A stretch of DNA of 45,322 bases, taken from NCBI RefSeq assembly GCF_005405285.1, contig NZ_BJDT01000008.1, positions 1-45,322 of the forward strand, in the 5' to 3' direction. The DNA is from Weissella sagaensis. Lineage in GTDB: Bacteria > Bacillota > Bacilli > Lactobacillales > Lactobacillaceae. The notes under the pieces are model-generated. The model did not search any database. It was not told the DNA's origin and saw only the letters and a list, made by a program, of their open reading frames with translations. The position numbers and the translations under genes were made by a program. This document shows, piece after piece, positions 8,455-15,576 of this stretch (position 1 is its first letter; every line of letters starts with the position of its first letter).

Positions 8455-8496
8455 TAAAATGTTTGTATACATAAAATCAGGCTTGGAGGTAATGTG

Positions 8497-10491
8497 ATGG
8501 GTTTTAAGGAATGGGCTATTAGTTCAGGGAAATTAAACGAAAAAACCGCTGCGACACATTGGAGTGGACTGACAAATACAAGATTTAAGGAAGATGGTAT
8601 AGCAGTAGCTGATGTTACGAGTATCGATGAATTAACTGAACGCATTGGTAAGGATACTATCGATACACAGGATATCGAAAAGCTTTTTAATAAACCTAGT
8701 TATCGTCCTGATTCGGATATTAAATCTTTTGTTCAAAAATACATTGATTACCTAAAGTCGGAGACAACAAATGGTGTTGTTGGTGACTATGAAAACTTTT
8801 TTGAAATGTTGAAATTTTGGATTAAACAGACAGACAACAATATTGTGAATGACGGGCATAGAGTTAGTTTCCAAGAAATACAAGAAGGCAATCTTGATGG
8901 ACCTGATGGAGCGGTGATGAGATTCACTGAGCCACAATTTCACAAACAATACATTCAGTTTTCAGATTTCGCTATTCGAATTTCATTTTTTAGAAGCGGG
9001 CGATACAAAGGGGAAAAAGTAAATTTCGTTGTTTGTCGACCCACTGGATTTAAAAGTTGGGGGCTTCATATCCGTTATCTTTATGATTTGAAACAGTTAC
9101 GAGTCAGCTATAGACGAGATCTACCAAACAACTCAGATAGGCAAGCTTTTAAGGATTACATGACTGCTCTTGATTATCAGAAGGATGTGTCATTTTCTAT
9201 TGGGGAACTTGGTCTTACTCAAAGTGAGCCCAATAGAAAGGTTAAGGAATTATTCGATTATTTCCATAACATGATAGTATCAGCAAGGAATTATGAAGAA
9301 GTGGATGATGAAAATGTGAAAGCTATGGAATTATCAGAAAAGTTGAAACAAAATTATAACTTGATTTTACGTGGAGCGCCAGGGACAGGTAAAACTTATC
9401 TCGCAAAGGAAATCGCTGCAAGCATCATAGGAATTCCTAAAGAAGAACTAGCATCAAGCGACCAATTCGAGTTTGTCCAATTTCATCCAAGTTATGACTA
9501 TACAGACTTTGTTGAAGGATTACGGCCGGTGCAAATTAACGGGCAAGTCGGTTTCGAACCCAAAAATGGTACATTCAAGGAGTTCTGCAAAAATGCATTG
9601 TTGCAGCAGAATGTTCAATTTGATTCATTTGATAATATTTGGGAGAATTTCATCAATAACGTGGATGAGGCAGGAGAAGTTGTGATACCTCAGGTTCGTT
9701 CTGAACGTGAGCTGACTTATTCACTAAACAGCAATAGGAATCTTAAAGAAGAAAATGTGAACAGTGTACACACACTGACGAAAGAGAACATTTTTCGCGT
9801 TTGGCAAGGGTTAAAAGGTCGTGAGAGTGGAGGGCATCAGTCGATAATGACGGCCGTTGTCAATTATTTGAAGGACCAATATAACTTACCAGATTATGAT
9901 GAGTCGCTTGGTAAAAATACTGGAGTTAGCGATAAGAAGTATGTTTTTGTGATAGATGAAATCAACCGTGGCGAAATCTCTAAAATCTTTGGTGAGTTAT
10001 TCTTTTCCATTGATCCTGAATATCGCGGTGTCGCTGGTTCAGTTTCAACACAGTACGCTAATCTCTTTGAAGAAAGCGAAAAATTCTACGTGCCAGAAAA
10101 TGTCTATATCATTGGGACTATGAATGATATTGACCGTTCCGTAGATACTTTTGATTTTGCGATGCGCCGCCGTTTCAGTTTTGAAGAAATCACGGCTGCC
10201 GATTCGCAAGTGATGTTGAAATCGGATGAAGTCAAAAATCGTATGAACGCCTTGAATGATGCAATCATCTCGCCTGAAGTTGCACTGAGCACCGATTATC
10301 AAATTGGGGCAAGTTACTTCCGAACGTTGGAAGATAAGTCTAAGAATCTTGGAGTAGATGAGTTGTGGAACAATAAGTTGAAACCTCTGCTTAAAGATTA
10401 CTTCCGTGGCGAAAGGAATGCAGAGCACAAACTAGACGTTCTTGAGTATGCATATTTCATGAGTGATGCCAATGATTCAAGTGAAGGATAA
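8497..10491 (+). CDS. mcrB: McrB-type AAA+ GTPase of a type IV restriction system
   Basis: The 664-residue protein has a lineage-specific N-terminal half and a C-terminal McrB AAA+ domain. LRGAPGTGKTYLA (about residue 290) is Walker A, YVFVIDEINRGE (about 481) is Walker B, and GTMNDIDRS (about 538) is the McrB-type sensor replacing the NTAD signature. It ends with the FDFAMRRRF arginine-finger region. McrB proteins form GTP-driven rings that recognise modified DNA and recruit the McrC nuclease. The N-terminal part, which should read the DNA modification, is not one I can name, so the target is unknown. GGAGG (8485-8489) best fits the ATG at 8497, although a GTG at 8494 is in frame. The 3' end overlaps mcrC. 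Confidence 0.9.
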   Translation: MGFKEWAISSGKLNEKTAATHWSGLTNTRFKEDGIAVADVTSIDELTERIGKDTIDTQDIEKLFNKPSYRPDSDIKSFVQKYIDYLKSETTNGVVGDYENFFEMLKFWIKQTDNNIVNDGHRVSFQEIQEGNLDGPDGAVMRFTEPQFHKQYIQFSDFAIRISFFRSGRYKGEKVNFVVCRPTGFKSWGLHIRYLYDLKQLRVSYRRDLPNNSDRQAFKDYMTALDYQKDVSFSIGELGLTQSEPNRKVKELFDYFHNMIVSARNYEEVDDENVKAMELSEKLKQNYNLILRGAPGTGKTYLAKEIAASIIGIPKEELASSDQFEFVQFHPSYDYTDFVEGLRPVQINGQVGFEPKNGTFKEFCKNALLQQNVQFDSFDNIWENFINNVDEAGEVVIPQVRSERELTYSLNSNRNLKEENVNSVHTLTKENIFRVWQGLKGRESGGHQSIMTAVVNYLKDQYNLPDYDESLGKNTGVSDKKYVFVIDEINRGEISKIFGELFFSIDPEYRGVAGSVSTQYANLFEESEKFYVPENVYIIGTMNDIDRSVDTFDFAMRRRFSFEEITAADSQVMLKSDEVKNRMNALNDAIISPEVALSTDYQIGASYFRTLEDKSKNLGVDELWNNKLKPLLKDYFRGERNAEHKLDVLEYAYFMSDANDSSEG

Positions 10492-11764
10492 TAGTGACGT
10501 AACCAAATACCAAGAAAATCCAATAGTACAAGAATTACTCGATAGAGATTTAAGTGATTTGGCAAATGAAAACTTTATCATCTTCCCGCCACAACTTCAA
10601 TCTTCGGATGACTTAGATGGTGAAAACTATATTTTTCATCAACACAATCGGCATATTCGAACCGGGAACATTGTGGGTGTGATGAAACGGGGAGCGGAAG
10701 AAGCTCGAATTCATTCTAGATTTTACGATTCAGAAAATGAAACGGATGATTTCTTTATAAAGTATCTCCTGCATCAAGTGCTCAGCATGAACGTTGTCAG
10801 GACGAAGATTAATATTGACCCAGCTGATTCGTACTATGACTTGTTGGCTTTCTTGTTCCCAATGTACCTGAACTCTGCTTTGGAGAAAGGTGTTTATAAA
10901 GAGTACGTCAAAAGGCAGTACAATGATGCAAATGTTAAAGGACCAATCAACATTGCAAGACACATCAAAACCAACACGCCATTCATGGGCAGGATAGCTT
11001 ATGACACTCGTGAATTCAGCTTCGATAACCGTCTGACTCAGTTAATCAGACATACGATTGAAAAGTTGAATGCTGAGTATTCTTATGATTTTGCCTCTGA
11101 CTCGCTTACCAAGGATAATATGAAATCGATTATTCATGAAACGCCCAGTTATTCTCGTATTGAGCGATTTGAAGTCTTGTCTGAAAATGTGGCTAATCCC
11201 GTTCGTCATGGGTATTATGAAGAATACTATTTATTGCAGAAACTGTGTATCCAGATTCTCAATGAAGAGAAGATAGGTTTCGGTCATGAGGATGATGAAA
11301 TTCACGGGATTATTATTGACGTAGCTTGGCTATGGGAGGAGTACCTTAACACGTTGTTGAGTGAACGGTTCATCCACCCAGAGAATAAGAACTCTAGATA
11401 CGGTATTTCACTTTTTTCCGATATACAAAGAACCGTCTATCCCGATTTTTACAGCAAGGATAAACAGGTCGTATTAGATGCGAAATACAAGATGTTGGAC
11501 AACAGCGAAAAAGGAATCAACCGAGGAGACCGATATCAAATCATCAGTTATCTTCATGTTTTGGCTGCAGAGAGGGCAGGGCTTGCTTATCCTAGTAAGT
11601 GGAAGAGCGATTATGTTCACGCAGGGAAATTAGATGGGTTCGGTGGTTCATTGTTTAAGCTCCCCTTGATGATACCGCAGAATGTCGAGTCCTATGATGA
11701 GTTCGTCACCGTGATTCAAGAAAGCGAAATGTCATTTACTTCAAGCCTTATCGAGATTTTTTAA
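10466..11764 (+). CDS. mcrC: McrC-type nuclease subunit
   Basis: The roughly 432-residue protein matches the McrC family in length and in its C-terminal PD-(D/E)xK nuclease. YPDFYSKDKQVVLDAKYK (about residues 325-342) supplies the PD...DAK catalytic residues, and GDRYQIISYLH follows as the usual helix. The N-terminal region should contact the McrB ring. The frame overlaps the mcrB end by about 26 bases, so the two are translationally coupled. ATG codons at 10466 and 10472 and a GTG at 10463 are alternative starts, and no strong ribosome site distinguishes them. McrBC systems cut modified foreign DNA, complementing the modification-dependent locus upstream. Confidence 0.88.
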   Translation: MPMIQVKDNSDVTKYQENPIVQELLDRDLSDLANENFIIFPPQLQSSDDLDGENYIFHQHNRHIRTGNIVGVMKRGAEEARIHSRFYDSENETDDFFIKYLLHQVLSMNVVRTKINIDPADSYYDLLAFLFPMYLNSALEKGVYKEYVKRQYNDANVKGPINIARHIKTNTPFMGRIAYDTREFSFDNRLTQLIRHTIEKLNAEYSYDFASDSLTKDNMKSIIHETPSYSRIERFEVLSENVANPVRHGYYEEYYLLQKLCIQILNEEKIGFGHEDDEIHGIIIDVAWLWEEYLNTLLSERFIHPENKNSRYGISLFSDIQRTVYPDFYSKDKQVVLDAKYKMLDNSEKGINRGDRYQIISYLHVLAAERAGLAYPSKWKSDYVHAGKLDGFGGSLFKLPLMIPQNVESYDEFVTVIQESEMSFTSSLIEIF

Positions 11765-11787
11765 ATTGGTAATATGACTATACCCGA

Positions 11788-12333
11788 TTGAACCAATTTT
11801 CTAAGCCGTATATAATTTTTAGAATAGGTAAGTCATATGCAATACTGATTGAAAATGTAAAAGAATTATTGCGTGAACGTGGATGGACACAGGAGAAACT
11901 TGGAGACGAGGCAGGGCTAAGGCAGGAGGCAATCTCGTATTTACTGAGAGGTAAAAATATTCCAACGTTGGAAACGGTCGATAAACTTTCCGCAGCCTTT
12001 AATGTATCTACTGTTGAACTACTAACTGATGGTGCCTTGTCAGACCGAGCTAAAGAGCCAACAGCTCCCTATTCTGCGAAGCGTAATAAAGAAGTAGTAT
12101 TCACAAAGTATGGTAAGAATAGCAAAGTATCTAACGTCACCATAACCATCCCTCATCATCAGCGGTTTAGGGATGCGTTCATTGACTTCAACTTTGATAA
12201 GAGCAAGCCGAAGTCCGGCAAACCAAGTTCCTATGCGAACTACATGGAATACACCTTCCAAAACTACTATGATAATTTTTTCGAGGTGCTCGATCCGTTC
12301 GATAGGGAGTCCCTCGAAAAATCGACAAGCTAA
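11788..12333 (+). CDS. XRE-family regulator, 3' end frameshifted
   Basis: The 181-residue frame contains an XRE/Cro HTH: VKELLRERGWTQEKLGDEAG, then LRQEAISYLLRGKNIPTLET. An unrecognised C-terminal region follows. No ATG lies in frame near the HTH, so the start is uncertain: TTG at 11788 has no good ribosome site. The stop at 12333 appears premature. Adding one A to the A5 run near 12316-12320 extends the frame as EKIDKLRNSPNFKEYNLNEG and on to IESK with a TAA at 12426-12428, directly before a terminator. So 31 residues are probably lost from the original end. It follows mcrC by 23 bases and may regulate that operon. Confidence 0.65.
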   Translation: MNQFSKPYIIFRIGKSYAILIENVKELLRERGWTQEKLGDEAGLRQEAISYLLRGKNIPTLETVDKLSAAFNVSTVELLTDGALSDRAKEPTAPYSAKRNKEVVFTKYGKNSKVSNVTITIPHHQRFRDAFIDFNFDKSKPKSGKPSSYANYMEYTFQNYYDNFFEVLDPFDRESLEKSTS

Positions 12334-12432
12334 GAAATAGTCCAAACTTCAAGGAGTACAATCTCAATGAAGGACGATTTCCAAATGCATCCATCGAGGC
12401 GTATCATAAATTTATTGAATCGAAATAACCTG

Positions 12433-12482
12433 AAAAGGAATCATCCTAGCAAGACGAACCTTGCTGGCATGATTCCTTTTTT
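12433..12482 (+). terminator. Strong terminator ending the mcrBC-regulator operon
   Basis: AAAAGGAATCAT (12433-12444) pairs with ATGATTCCTTTT (12469-12480), and CTAGCAAG (12446-12453, near match) with CTTGCTGG (12460-12467) extends the stem. T-rich sequence follows. It lies five bases after the predicted original stop at 12428, which supports the frameshift interpretation of the preceding gene. Confidence 0.85.
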
Positions 12483-12519
12483 CTTATTCCGGCCTGATGT
12501 ATACTGAATCCGAGAGCCT

Positions 12520-12655
12520 ACACTTTTACAAACTCCTTAGCTCTTTGTAAAAGTGTGCGACCCCCTTGGCTGATACTTTGACAAATTGCTAGGGGTACTT
12601 TGACAAATTGCTCTACCCACTTTGTCGTAGTATGGCAAGCAGTTTGTAAAAGTTC
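12520..12655. repeat. Iteron-like cluster of ACTTTTACAAA / ACTTTGACAAA repeats
   Basis: ACACTTTTACAAA (12520-12532) and its exact complement (12544-12556) form a 13-bp inverted repeat. TACTTTGACAAATTGCT is repeated at 12574-12590 and 12596-12612, exactly 22 bases apart, with a degenerate CACTTTGTC at 12618 keeping the same phase. A further inverted copy, GTTTGTAAAAGTT, lies at 12642-12654. Twenty-two-base spacing is typical of plasmid replication iterons, but multiple recombinase or regulator sites are also possible. The core ACACTTTTACA also occurs in the three conjugation promoters of this window. Confidence 0.5.
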
Positions 12656-12662
12656 AACATAA

Positions 12663-12860
12663 GCAATTCCGCATTGTATTTATGCTACGAAAAATGATTT
12701 ATTCCTGCTCATAGAATCTAAGTCAAAAAGTTTGCGAGATTCAGAAAAAGTTGCAGTTCGTTCACAAAATAATTTATTTAGTAATTTAGCCAATGTTGAA
12801 TGGGCAAAAGTAACAGATAAGGACCAAGTAATTAATTTGTTGAAAAATTTTAATAATTAG
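12663..12860 (+). pseudogene. Type III restriction (Res) subunit C-terminal remnant
   Basis: An open frame without a start reads LFLLIESKSKSLRDSEKVAV and ends VINLLKNFNN at a TAG (12858-12860). The pattern 'FLxxESK...LRxxEKxxx' followed by an aromatic-rich tail resembles the C-terminal nuclease end of type III restriction Res subunits, where the E-x-K is part of the PD-(D/E)xK core. Only about 65 codons remain. It is a further sign that this was a larger defence island, but the family call is tentative. Confidence 0.4.
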
Positions 12861-12943
12861 TGGAAATTATAGATATTTATAAATAAAATATGTCAATGAC
12901 AATATGGAAAGCATGATATCGAGATAGGGAACAGAATTTAGTT

Positions 12944-12992
12944 AAATAAGCACCAGTACAAAAAGTTTTACTTTTATGCTGGTGCTTATTTA
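12944..12992 (+). terminator. Rho-independent terminator
   Basis: AAATAAGCACCAG (12944-12956) pairs with CTGGTGCTTATTT (12979-12991), a 13-bp stem with T-rich flanks on both sides, so it may work in either direction. It marks the end of the defence-island remnants. Confidence 0.75.
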
Positions 12993-13232
12993 TTTTGGCA
13001 TTAAGAATTATTACTAAAATAAATGTAGTACTTTTTTAGGTTTGAATAAGTCGGGTTTAATTAACTAGACCAATTCAAGTTGACATAATTGTTGTTTTAT
13101 AGTCAGTTGTTGATTTGGTGGGTTTGATCAACGTTTGTGCAATTCATGAAATTCACAAACTTATTTTTTCCTGCCAGCACATTTCACAAACTTGAAATTC
13201 AAGAAATTTCACAAAGTAGACCACTTTATAAA
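12993..13232. repeat. Non-coding spacer with TTCACAAA repeats
   Basis: No credible gene is present. TTCACAAA occurs at 13152, 13183 and 13208 in the same orientation. CTTGAAATTCAAG (13191-13203) is a perfect palindrome between the second and third copies. The arrangement could be a regulator or initiator binding region, or the downstream end of the leftward gene that follows. Confidence 0.35.
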
Positions 13233-13466
13233 TTAGGGGTTATTCGGATGGAATTGTTGCCATTTACTTCGAAGATAACTCCACATATAACCACCACAAA
13301 AAGCAATGCCACAGAGCAACCAAATTCCTACAGTTTTAAAGAGCCACCAGCTGACAGATACAATCAAAATAACTAACCAACGAATGATTCGCCAGGACCA
13401 ACCAATGGTGAGACCAAAAAGATAACAGACGAGAAATAACAGCAGGTAAAGAATAAAGTAAGGCAT
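13233..13466 (-). CDS. Small polytopic membrane protein (77 aa)
   Basis: The 77-residue protein is nearly all hydrophobic, with two or three membrane segments (FILYLLLFLVCYLFGLTIGW; LVILIVSVSWWLF; GIWLLCGIAFCGGYMW) and a short basic tail. The leftward ATG at 13466 has an excellent AAAGGAG site. It is unlike any enzyme family I know. Its place beside conjugation genes suggests a plasmid housekeeping, entry-exclusion or accessory role, but nothing in the sequence proves one. Confidence 0.7.
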   Translation of the reverse strand: MPYFILYLLLFLVCYLFGLTIGWSWRIIRWLVILIVSVSWWLFKTVGIWLLCGIAFCGGYMWSYLRSKWQQFHPNNP

Positions 13467-13505
13467 GGTCAGACTCCTTTCTGTAGGCGCTAAAATATTA
13501 TGTAT

Positions 13506-13525
13506 CCTAACTCATAGGAGTTAGG
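13506..13525. promoter_or_regulatory. Palindromic operator candidate
   Basis: CCTAACTC-ATAG-GAGTTAGG is a perfect 8-bp inverted repeat about 40-59 bases upstream of the leftward membrane-protein gene. On the leftward strand an AT-rich TAATAT, a plausible -10, lies just downstream, so the palindrome would cover the -35 region. This arrangement suits repression. Confidence 0.4.
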
Positions 13526-13658
13526 TAATCTGACAAACAGGTGTTTAGTATCTTATTGGAGAATTTAATTTTTTTTAAAGGAGGTTTTGTCAGAGTGATC
13601 TTTTCGGCAGCCACGTTCCATAGGTTTAATATATCATTTTTACGATGCTAACAACTGG

Positions 13659-13949
13659 CTAAAAGTATTGATAACCCGCTTGCCAATTTTTTAGTTCGTG
13701 TGTAATGATTTTTTGTAATTGTGATAAAAAGTTTGCATCAGACATTTTGTGTTGAAAAGTCATTGCTAGGATGGTCCCTAAGTAATTGACGAAGTAATGT
13801 GCTATATCAGCGTCATTGACGTTTAATTGAAAGGTGGCCGCCGTTAAATTAGTGGCACTAGCCGTAATCCCAAACGAAACTTGATTGTGTTGTTGTTGTA
13901 GCTGTAATTGATAAGTGGTGACAGGTGTTGTGACAGTTGTTCGTATCAT
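13659..13949 (-). CDS. Hypothetical protein (96 aa)
   Basis: This leftward gene has a strong ribosome site (AGGAGG) eight bases before its ATG. The protein is Thr/Gln-rich at the N-terminus (TTVTTPVTTYQLQLQQQHNQ) and mixed afterwards, with no signal peptide, membrane segment or known motif. Structured element A lies between this gene and the next leftward gene upstream, so it falls in this gene's leader region. I do not recognise a family. Confidence 0.65.
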   Translation of the reverse strand: MIRTTVTTPVTTYQLQLQQQHNQVSFGITASATNLTAATFQLNVNDADIAHYFVNYLGTILAMTFQHKMSDANFLSQLQKIITHELKNWQAGYQYF

Positions 13950-14029
13950 AGCTAGCCTCCTAAAATTTTTCTGTTGGTCAATTGCCTTTCAGCAACTAAC
14001 CAAACTTTCATTTTGACAGGAGAAGCGTG

Positions 14030-14134
14030 ATACAGGCGGTGTCCGATGACAAGGGCAGCGTAGCTGTGCTATTTACCCTTGTCATCGGGCCTAGTGTTTC
14101 TTAGTGCCTGGGCACTTAGAAACACTGCCTGTAT
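14030..14134 (+). ncRNA. Structured element A (outer stem enclosing two hairpins)
   Basis: Outer stem P1: ATACAGGC (14030-14037) pairs perfectly with GCCTGTAT (14127-14134). P2: CCGATGACAAGGG (14043-14055) pairs with CCCTTGTCATCGG (14076-14088). It is capped by CAGC-GTA-GCTG (14056-14066) with an unpaired TGCTATTTA (14067-14075). P3: AGTGTTTC (14093-14100) pairs with GAAACACT (14119-14126) around a second stem. Further GC-rich hairpins follow to about 14282, including GCCAAGCG/CGTTTGGC (14184-14203), CCCCG-CTTG-TGGGG (14232-14245) and GGGCGC/GCGCCC (14264-14278). A related element lies at 15466. Whether RNA or single-stranded DNA is the working form, and on which strand, is unproven; the plus strand is favoured. 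Confidence 0.6.
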
Positions 14135-14284
14135 TAGAGTTTGGATGGCAAAAAGAAAGGATGGGTGATGAAAGGACGGTTGCGCCAAGCGGAACCGTTT
14201 GGCCCCGGTGGGGTCGGGGGTGTAAGGGAGCCCCGCTTGTGGGGACTGGGGCACGCAGGGAAGGGCGCAGTGCGCCCCGGTGAT

Positions 14285-14485
14285 TTAGATTTCAACCCAA
14301 CCGGTGTCAGTGGTTGGCGTATTGATGAGATATTGTGCATTTGTTAAGTCGGTAGCGGATAACACGACTTGTTCGTTCTGGTAGGCTTGTCGTACTTGTT
14401 GGTCAAGCTTGTTTTCACTATCGACTGTTAGCGCAACGGTACGGGCTAGTGTTTCTTCAAATGTGACGTAAATTTCTTTTTTCAT
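14285..14485 (-). CDS. DpnD/PcfM-like small protein
   Basis: The 66-residue protein begins MKKEIYVTFEETLARTVALT and has QAYQNEQVVLSATDLTNAQY, the 'Y-N-x-E-(I/V)-L-x-x-x-D' pattern of the DpnD/PcfM family found in conjugative and restriction loci. The function of the family is not established. A GAAAGG ribosome site precedes the ATG. It is the last gene of a leftward group, nine bases after a second member of the same apparent family (14494-14679). Element A's 3' hairpins end at its stop codon. Confidence 0.65.
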   Translation of the reverse strand: MKKEIYVTFEETLARTVALTVDSENKLDQQVRQAYQNEQVVLSATDLTNAQYLINTPTTDTGWVEI

Positions 14486-14493
14486 GGTTTCTC

Positions 14494-14679
14494 TTACCTT
14501 TCAAAATCGTTTTTTACATGTAGATGAACTGATTGGGTGTCATCTGGGGTTAGGCTAATCTCGCCGTTGTCGTACATATTCATTGCTTGTTGACTTAAAT
14601 CGTCAATGTTCATTTCAGGTGTTAAGTCAAGGGTGACTTCTTTTTGGCGATATTCCTCAAATAAAATGCGTACTTTCAT
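14494..14679 (-). CDS. Second DpnD/PcfM-like small protein
   Basis: The 61-residue protein MKVRILFEEYRQKEVTLDLT contains QQAMNMYDNGEISLTPDD, again the 'MYxNGEIxLxxDD' pattern of DpnD/PcfM-like proteins. It appears to be a diverged paralogue of the neighbouring gene at 14285. Its ATG overlaps the stop of the gene upstream (14679), indicating translational coupling. No catalytic residues can be named. Confidence 0.6.
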   Translation of the reverse strand: MKVRILFEEYRQKEVTLDLTPEMNIDDLSQQAMNMYDNGEISLTPDDTQSVHLHVKNDFER

Positions 14680-15110
14680 TAGTTTTCTCCTTCATTTCTA
14701 AAGTGATACAAGGTACCGTTTTCTAATACATCATTAAAGGTCGTATGTGTTTGTTCATTCAACATGTGCGCCTTTTTTGTTTGAGCAAATTGATCAGTCG
14801 CAACGGATAGCGCTTGATACTGGCTTGCGGACATGGTACTTGGTTTAACCCCGGTGTCCATTAATAATAAGGCTTGAAAGAATAGCCGGGGGCTTTCTTT
14901 TTGTAAATCACTTAGCATGTTACAAATCGTTTCAACTAATTTTGCGTTGACGTTAGCCGATACCAGTTCTTCATAACCAGTCGATAAGGCTTTTTTGTAG
15001 TGTTCTTTGGGTACTTGAGTTTCTTTATAACCAAAGGTTATATCAGCCATAGCTTGCGCCATTTTGGTTAGGGGCAACTTTGTAAAATCATCATAATAAG
15101 TTTTCGTCAT
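14679..15110 (-). CDS. Hypothetical protein (143 aa)
   Basis: This soluble, probably helical protein begins MTKTYYDDFTKLPLTKMAQA and shows no signal or membrane segment. It overlaps the gene upstream at ATGA (15107-15110) and the DpnD/PcfM-like gene downstream, so it belongs to a tightly coupled four-gene leftward group (15370 to 14285). I recognise no domain. Its context between two structured elements and beside conjugation genes points to a plasmid-specific function. Confidence 0.7.
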   Translation of the reverse strand: MTKTYYDDFTKLPLTKMAQAMADITFGYKETQVPKEHYKKALSTGYEELVSANVNAKLVETICNMLSDLQKESPRLFFQALLLMDTGVKPSTMSASQYQALSVATDQFAQTKKAHMLNEQTHTTFNDVLENGTLYHFRNEGEN

Positions 15111-15370
15111 GGTTGTTCTCCTCGTTGTTCAGCGTATTTAATGAGTGTTTTTAGACTTTCGACATCTTTTTGATAGTCGTCATTGCCTAAACGAATGGTT
15201 ACGGTGTCTTGTTCCTTACGGGCTACTAATAATTTCATAATCAAATCATCAAGCTCACTGGTTGATAAATCAATATCGGCAAAATTATCGTTTGCGAAAG
15301 GTAACGGTGTGGGACGAACACCACGCCACGCTAAAAACGTTAATGAAAAGTCGGTTAAGTTTTGAAACAT
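15107..15370 (-). CDS. Hypothetical protein (87 aa), first gene of leftward group
   Basis: The product begins MFQNLTDFSLTFLAWRGVRP and then has an acidic helical segment (LSTSELDDLIMKLLVARKEQ). AAAGGAG lies upstream of the ATG. It is the first gene of the leftward group and sits downstream, on that strand, of structured element B. That element could be its leader or an independent transcript. No family is recognised. Confidence 0.65.
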   Translation of the reverse strand: MFQNLTDFSLTFLAWRGVRPTPLPFANDNFADIDLSTSELDDLIMKLLVARKEQDTVTIRLGNDDYQKDVESLKTLIKYAEQRGEQP

Positions 15371-15465
15371 AGTAAAACTCCTTTAAGATTGACTAGGTGT
15401 GACAAAAATTTATCTGCCAGCAACCACCTGTTGTTGCTGGGTTTGTCGTTGTGACGGGAAATTTT

Positions 15466-15576
15466 TAGCAGATAGCGGGGCCAAGCACAAGGGCGGCGCA
15501 GCCGTGCTATTTACCCTTGTGCTTGGCACTAGTTGTTCTTAGTCGCTTGCGACTTAGCACAACTGCTGTCTTGCTA
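15466..15576 (+). ncRNA. Structured element B (paralogue of element A)
   Basis: Outer stem P1: TAGCA-GATAGC (15466-15476) pairs with GCTGTC-T-TGCTA (15565-15576), with one bulged T and one G-T pair. P2: CCAAGCACAAGGG (15481-15493) with CCCTTGTGCTTGG (15514-15526), capped by CGGC-GCA-GCCG (15494-15504), then an unpaired TGCTATTTA (15505-15513). P3: AGTTGT (15531-15536) with ACAACT (15559-15564), extended by GTCG-CTTG-CGAC (15542-15553). Hairpins continue to about 15668: GCAGGC-GTAA-GCCTGC (15621-15636) and CCCCG-CTTG-CGGGG (15643-15656). GTAA (GNRA) and G-CTTG-C loops are stable RNA tetraloops only on the plus strand. The shape matches element A while stem sequences differ by paired changes. 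The conjugation promoter begins about 25 bases further on. Confidence 0.62.

Noticed and set aside
12520..12655. CRISPR array
   Set aside because: Repeats are short, variable and in both orientations, with no regular spacers and no cas genes.
13579..13652. AAAGGAGG followed by a GTG and an 18-codon frame (MIFSAATFHRFN...)
   Set aside because: Spacing is acceptable, but the frame is tiny and nothing downstream supports a leader peptide.
14141..14347. Open frames on both strands through the GC-rich block
   Set aside because: They reflect the hairpin-rich composition of structured element A and its 3' hairpins; no ribosome site or protein-like pattern.
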